12,086 nt of DNA from Phoronis pallida (lineage: Eukaryota; Phoronida; Phoronidae): NCBI GenBank assembly GCA_028565715.1, contig JAOXYC010192577.1, forward strand, positions 1-12,086, read 5' to 3'. Positions 7,610 through 12,086 of the stretch are shown here, piece after piece (positions within the stretch are counted from its first letter, which is position 1; each line of letters starts with the position of its first letter). A model generated the notes under the pieces. That model saw nothing but the letters and a program-made list of their open reading frames with translations, was not told where the DNA came from and made no database searches. Position numbers and translations under genes: made by a program.

Positions 7610-7940
7610 CGGTATTTTCACGCCAGTTTGGGACACCCACCATTTTGGGACAACAAAAATTATTTGCAAAATTATTTTTTTCAGTACTCATGATATTGGG
7701 ACAAGGTCCAAAACTCGATAATTGCATTTTCACCAAATTGGGACAAGCCCAAATTTTCACTACACGCAACTGTTCTGTATCAGTTTTAAACTAGAAATTG
7801 GGACACCTAAGAAAAAATTGGAATTTTTCGATGTTCACCAAATCCAAAAACACAGACCCGCGATTTTTGGACAACGAGCCAAATTTTTGAAAATAATCAT
7901 CAGTAATTTTAAAGTGTCCCAAAATGGGGAGAAAACACCG
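7610..7940. mobile_element. TA-flanked MITE, probably Tc1/mariner-derived
   Basis: Terminal inverted repeats of 27 bp (7610-7636 and 7914-7940) match at 23 positions and start CGGT(A/G)TTTTC. TA dinucleotides flank both ends (7608-7609 and 7941-7942), the target duplication of the Tc1/mariner group. The interior carries at least five copies of TTGGGACA near 7629, 7646, 7696, 7738 and 7798. No transposase frame is present; the ORFs at 7437-7769 and 7722-7955 cross the ends and look spurious. Confidence 0.75.
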
Positions 7941-7964
7941 TACTCACACTATTGATAATCCTAC

Positions 7965-8039
7965 CTCTTGTCCCCTCTCAGTCTTGACTCGTTTCACCAG
8001 ATTTTTAACAGCATCACAGGCCATTACACTTATCGCCAT
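7965..8039 (-). CDS. Possible first coding exon, 25 codons
   Basis: It opens with an ATG in good context (ATAAATGGCG) and closes at a good donor (CAAGAG|GTAGGA), phase 0. It reads MAISVMACDAVKNLVKR.. and is less AT-rich than its flanks. An in-frame TAA lies directly upstream, so it would be a first exon. It looks loosely like the pre-RING helix of BRCA1 (M-x-L-S-x..V-Q-N-V-I), but no RING exon follows and its phase fits neither exon 1 nor exon 2 of the BRCA1-like gene. The next exon was not found. Confidence 0.3.
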
Positions 8040-8555
8040 TTATCTTTAATGTACGGAGTTATCGTGGACAGAGTTGTTTGAATATCTATTATCATAATGC
8101 CACGATACAACCATCTAGCCTCAATATGTCGTTGAAGTGATACTAGTTTTCACATGTTCTTAATTCATGTGCAGCCTATTCCAGTTTTTAAAAAGCACAT
8201 TTTTAACCATGATGATACAAGTAGAAATCTGGGCTCGGTTTTATAAAACGCTTTACTTCGATTGTTGCATGATATATGGTTATGAAACTGACCCCTGGGT
8301 TTGCAAAAATAGTTTGGAGATTAATGGGCTATATAAAAAAAAACACAACAAGTCACTGAGTTCAAGTGTCTGAGATGAAATACTTATTTCTCAATTTACT
8401 ACCTAGATATAATCAATTCAGTCAGCATATAGGATTAAGGCAGTCGCGTCATTTATACATTTGGCAGGAATAAAGATTATGGTAAAAAAATCGCTTGTTT
8501 TTTTCTCGACTGCTGATATTCAAAAGTCTACGATCTAAATTGCTTTTCAATTTAC

Positions 8556-8716
8556 CTGTTTTTATGGTGTAGCCTCGTGGACGTAAAAAGGCAAAAATAA
8601 CGTTATTTGGCTTGGAACCTTTGGGTTTCGAGTAAACAGCTGCCAAATTAGAAGGATTTAACTTGTTTGTAACACAAACTTTAAATACAAAAGGAAGTTC
8701 ATCAAATATTAATTCC
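8556..8716 (-). CDS. Candidate exon, death-fold-like segment
   Basis: The acceptor has a long pyrimidine tract (TTCTTTCTTTATTTTTTG) with the first AG at 8718-8717; the donor is good (AACAG|GTAAAT). Phase 2 in, phase 1 out. The 53 full codons start ELIFDELPFVFKVCVTNKLN and end ..FAFLRPRGYTIKT. An L-P start followed by ..KLNPSNLA.. and ..RGYTI.. is compatible with a death-domain fold, but no diagnostic residue fixes the family. The exon joins both neighbours (8869-8829 and 6543-6469) in frame. No neighbouring gene helps to assign a role. Confidence 0.42.
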
Positions 8717-8828
8717 CTTTGACAGTTGGAGAGGCATTTTTTAAAAACAAAAAATAAAGAAAGAATGGCACCCAATCTGTTTTTAGTAAACAATATTTCT
8801 CAATTAAATTAAACTTCATATTATTTAC

Positions 8829-8869
8829 ATTTGTATATCTTTTCCATTGAGTAATTGAGAGACACCGTC
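8829..8869 (-). CDS. Candidate 41-nt exon upstream of the death-fold-like exon
   Basis: The acceptor is strong (GGTTGTTGTTTACAG|GAC); the donor is weaker (CAAAT|GTAAAT). Read in phase 0 it gives DGVSQLLNGKDIQ, and its two leftover bases AT join G at 8716 to make a Met codon, continuing MELIFDELPF. No exon further upstream could be defined with confidence. Confidence 0.35.
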
Positions 8870-10169
8870 CTGTAAACAACAACCAAGCACTGTCAAATGT
8901 AAAAATCAACTCAATAGTGTTCAATGCACATAACGTGCCCTTTTATAACGATTTAAATTTGATGAACTCATGGAATTTCAACAAAACGACTAATAGTAAA
9001 CCAGTAACAACTTTTGCATCACACGTCCTCAAGTGAAAACGAAATTTCAAACGCACTCAGCCAGGTTTGGAAATTAAAATTTTCAGAGTTGAAACTGAGT
9101 TGGACTTGTTCCGAGTTATTGTCGAAAAGATAAAAATGTAACTTTAGTGCATTGAAGAGCCGTTTTTGACGTTGCAAGTGCTTAGTTTTTGTCGTTGTTT
9201 ACAGTGGGGCTAAGTCTGCCTTTACATGGATTTGTCTAGGGTAAAGACAATCAAATAACATTAATGACTGTTGTAAAAGAGGCGGTCAAAAAAATATCAA
9301 AGTTGAAAATCCATGAAAATCACCACGAGACCAATTTGCAATAAGTGAGTTCTTAGCTGATTGGGGTTCCAATAAAAAAAATCGCGCTGAATAAACATCT
9401 TTTAGTTAATTGCCTTAGAAGGAAAGCATTCCTGTGTCGTATCGATAGCCAAGAGATGTTCGCATTCTTTTATTCTACTCAATGCGATTTATCAATTGGT
9501 AAAGAAAAATGATTAGGATAAGCCCTTAATCTAAAGTCCTTATATGAATGCGTTTCGGAAACCTAGGGGGTAAACTCAAAGAGGGCTCAATTATGGACTG
9601 TTTATATTTTGAAAGAAAATTTAATTCAATCTACCCAAAATTAATATATGGCGTTGTGAATTGTTATTTGAACGATCAATTGTAATTATCACCCACATGT
9701 AAACTAGCTTCGATTCTTTAAATAGTGGACGCACTGTGTACGTAGGGAAACTTTTTATAACTAACTTTTAAATCGTAGCATTTGCCCTTTTCTTGCAAAT
9801 TGATCCAATTTTATTCATGATTTTTTCAATTTAGAAATTAAGATCAACCATCTATCAAATATCAAAAGTAGTAGCTGTACGTTTCCATGCCATTATTATA
9901 ATACTGTCTGTTGTCATTTTTTTGTTAAAAAACACGAACAATAAGCTGGCAGAGTACATTTTTGAAGAAAATGATTGAAGAAATCCTTGTTAAAAACAGA
10001 GTTTAAGCTGTCGATCCTTCATATATCTAGTTGGATATTTTGGCACCCGTGTGTAACCCGGCTGCTTGACTTGTGTCACCTATGTAAAGTAACTTGGTGA
10101 TAACATACAATGTTTAGATATCGTTAACAGCTTACACATAAATCTGATGTCCACAATACATGTACTTGA
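8870..10169. other. No gene seen
   Basis: AT-rich sequence with scattered short frames on both strands, none with paired splice signals and protein-like composition. Upstream exons or the promoter of the minus-strand gene ending near 5.9 kb might lie here but could not be defined. Confidence 0.45.
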
Positions 10170-10418
10170 ATGCATTGGATTTTTTTTGTTACGACTTGGA
10201 ACATTTACCTTCATTTGAACAAAAATTCAACCAAGACTTTTAAAAAACATATTTCCTATGACCACTTCCGACTTGATGAAATATCGACACTGAGAAACGA
10301 GAAAATTGAGCCTGTGACGTATCGATCATGTGTTGTCGATCGGATGACGGTAATGATAAGATCTGGCAACAAAAATGATAAAATTGTGAAAAACAAGCGG
10401 ATGAAACGCTGTTATTGA
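10170..10418 (+). CDS. Weak ORF, 82 codons
   Basis: The second half (10250-10418) has more CpG and more charged codons than the neighbourhood, reading ..YDHFRLDEISTLRNEKIEP.. to a TGA. An AATAAA lies at 10493-10498, about 75 bp on. It could be a terminal exon or a decayed gene fragment. The first half (..FFVTTWNIYLHLN..) looks like translated AT-rich noise. No family is recognised. Confidence 0.22.
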   Translation: MHWIFFVTTWNIYLHLNKNSTKTFKKHISYDHFRLDEISTLRNEKIEPVTYRSCVVDRMTVMIRSGNKNDKIVKNKRMKRCY

Positions 10419-10977
10419 ATACTTGATAATTTTAAAAACATTTGTTAAGTTGCGATGTGTTTTTTTAAGTCCCGGCAATTAAGATCATGTGAAATAAAAT
10501 TCCCAAGATTTCGTTTAGGTTTAAAATGGTATAAAAAAAAAATTCCCAGCAAGTGTTTCAACCATGCATTCGACATAATATACAACTAAAGACGACAAAA
10601 TGGCATTATGGTGGTGATCTATCACCTTCGAAGATACACTTTCCCGCCAATGATAAGAATTGTCGGCGTTAAATTGTTTACCGAATATTTATGCTACAAA
10701 ATTCGGCTTAAATATATTTCTCAGCGTTCGTTAATTTCGGACAAACTCAAGATTCCATGCAGCAACAAGCGCATGATGTGTCGGTATGTCCCATGACAAA
10801 AGAAGGCCACACCGGATTGCCTAAAAGGGATTGTGTGAGTAATGATGACAAAAACACAGAATATTAAATAACAAAAGCTTTTATTACAAGCCTTCAACTC
10901 AACCAAGAGGTTTTATGAAATGTTCTGAAAATGTAAAAAAATTATGTACATGTTTATTTTAAGTTTTTATATACATG
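10419..10977. other. Non-coding or decayed stretch
   Basis: Contains the AATAAA at 10493 and a 62-codon plus-strand frame (10608-10796), which is somewhat CpG-rich but has no recognisable protein. A second overlapping frame from 10549 is also open. Neither is convincing. Confidence 0.35.
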
Positions 10978-11203
10978 TGTACAATGTTTATGTGTACAAT
11001 AATTGTACTATGTTTATGTGTACAATAATTGTACAATGTTTTTGTGTACAACAATTGTACAATGTTTATGTGTACAATAACTGTACATTGTTTATGTACA
11101 ATTATTGTACACATAAACATTGTACAATTGTTGTACACAATTGTGTTTATGTGTACAATAATAGTACAATGTTTATGTGTACAATAATAGTACAATGTTT
11201 ATG
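10978..11203. repeat. Minisatellite of a 26-bp palindromic unit
   Basis: The unit is TGTACAATAATTGTACAA plus TGTTTATG. It is repeated with few changes on the plus strand, then reversed at about 11095-11130 (TACACATAAACATTGTACAA), then resumed in the first orientation. Each unit contains the palindrome TGTACAAT-ATTGTACA. The ORFs here on both strands (Tyr/Asn/Cys-rich) are translated repeat. Confidence 0.9.
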
Positions 11204-11316
11204 TCTTTGTTTGTATTAAGTTATAATTTGTATTTGACATATAGCTTCTAGGCCTTACGTTTTGGAATGATTAAAATATGTTAATTACAAAAATCAGGCC
11301 CCAGGTTTTCCAAACT

Positions 11317-11613
11317 TTACCCATTCAATTCTCTCTGTGATTGGTTACTTTCAGAAAAAAAGTTGAGCAAATTTTGGGAATCCCGGGCCCTATACCACCC
11401 ATGGTGAATGGGTGAAATAATTAGATCCTCCATCTCCTCATTAAATAAAGCACCATTTTTAATGCATATTGCATTTTTTAACAAGCACATTAAGGCAAGT
11501 TTTTTTATCACAGATAAATTCTGTTCACAACTTCGTCTCGAATACAAATTTACACAATCCAGGAAATCTACAAGATCTTTCAACGAAAAATTCCAATATG
11601 AGATACCAAACAT
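11317..11613 (-). CDS. Weak ORF, possible repeat-derived fragment
   Basis: A 98-codon frame, part of which reads like protein (FSLKDLVDFLDCVNLYSR, then ..KKLALMCLLKNAICIKNGAL..). Its end runs over a GC-richer block with ATTCACCATGGGTGG and CCCGGGATTCCC. An opposing plus-strand frame covers the same bases. It may be a fragment of a dispersed repeat. No domain is recognised and no splice signals were found. Confidence 0.2.
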   Translation of the reverse strand: MFGISYWNFSLKDLVDFLDCVNLYSRRSCEQNLSVIKKLALMCLLKNAICIKNGALFNEEMEDLIISPIHHGWYRARDSQNLLNFFSESNQSQRELNG

Positions 11614-11698
11614 TCATTTTTTTCTACAACACAGTAATAACTGTTTTTACATGGTAATAACCATCATAATAAGATATGGCCTGTAAAAACCTTATGTC

Positions 11699-11920
11699 CT
11701 TGTGCGTGTGTGTGTTTGTTTTATGTTTATGGTTTATGGGTGTTTGTTTCGTGTGTGCGTGTAGTGAATGTATGTTTCGTGTGTATGTTCATTTCGAACT
11801 TTGTGTAGCACTGTTTTTTTATTTGTAATGCATATGTTTTCACATACGTTTTTACACATATGCGTTGTTTGCGCGTTTGTATGTATGTGTAGTATGTCTT
11901 TTGTGTGTTTATGTCACCTC
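11699..11920. repeat. Degenerate TG-rich low-complexity tract
   Basis: Interspersed GTGTGTGT, TTTATG and CGTGTG words with no fixed period, continuing into ACATATG-type words. ORFs over it on both strands are compositional artefacts. Confidence 0.8.
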
Positions 11921-12086
11921 TGGTACATACAATACATATCAACATCTAGAGTCTAGCCCCACTCTAGAAAGACTCAATCATTCAGTCTAACCCCATACAA
12001 CATTTCCCCCAGCTCAATAAGCTAGCTTAAGACTTAATTCATTTAGACAATCAAATACAATTCATTATCATGTGTGCACATCATAC
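11921..12086. other. No feature seen at the right edge
   Basis: Moderately AT-rich sequence with a repeated TCTAGAGT/ACTCTAGA pair (11945-11968). No gene supported. Confidence 0.4.

Noticed and set aside
7437-7955. ORFs with several Cys residues that might suggest a zinc finger or RING
   Set aside because: They cross the ends of the MITE, and the Cys spacing does not fit C3HC4; the text comes from the repeated TTGGGACA words.
10944-11219. ORFs on both strands with Tyr/Asn/Cys repeats
   Set aside because: Translation of the 26-bp minisatellite.
11699-11956. TG-rich tract as a possible Z-DNA or regulatory element
   Set aside because: The repeat is too degenerate to claim more than low complexity.

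Overview
This is an AT-rich eukaryotic nuclear window. It has short exons with GT/AG borders, introns of about 0.3-1.4 kb, hairpin-like MITEs inside introns, a minisatellite and a TG-rich low-complexity tract. There is no bacterial operon structure, no rRNA or tRNA that I can see, and no CRISPR array. Intron sizes and MITE load suggest an invertebrate, perhaps marine, but the sequence does not fix the phylum.

The left half (1-5614) carries the clearest gene, read on the minus strand from an ATG at 5614 and running off the left edge. I assembled six coding exons (5614-5389, 3988-3869, 3322-3225, 2744-2618, 1878-1181, 856-769). All phases agree and there is no internal stop; 452 codons lie in the window. 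Exons 3-6 match the C-terminal third of BRCA1. Three splice junctions fall at the same residue and phase as in human BRCA1 (before codon 1396, before codon 1663, and within codon 1692). The 88-nt exon equals the human exon in length. The PALB2-binding coiled coil and the start of BRCT repeat 1 (S-G ... T-T-H-V) are readable. The N-terminus is not BRCA1-like: no RING is encoded, and the protein starts with a basic, helix-rich segment whose ATG has an in-frame upstream stop and no splice acceptor between. I read this as a RING-less (or alternatively started) BRCA1 homologue. The remaining BRCT exons lie beyond position 1. The three largest in-window introns, and the partial intron at the left edge, each hold one foldback element.

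The middle (5615-8900) holds weaker evidence for a second minus-strand gene just upstream of the BRCA1-like start. Two to four short exons (8869-8829, 8716-8556, 6543-6469, perhaps 5910-5858) join in phase and give a segment that loosely resembles a death-fold domain. A separate possible first exon (8039-7965) sits in its long intron. A TA-flanked MITE with 27-bp inverted ends occupies 7610-7940.

The right third (8900-12086) shows no convincing gene. It contains two or three weak ORFs, a 26-bp palindromic-unit minisatellite that reverses orientation midway (10978-11203), and a TG-rich tract (about 11699-11920).
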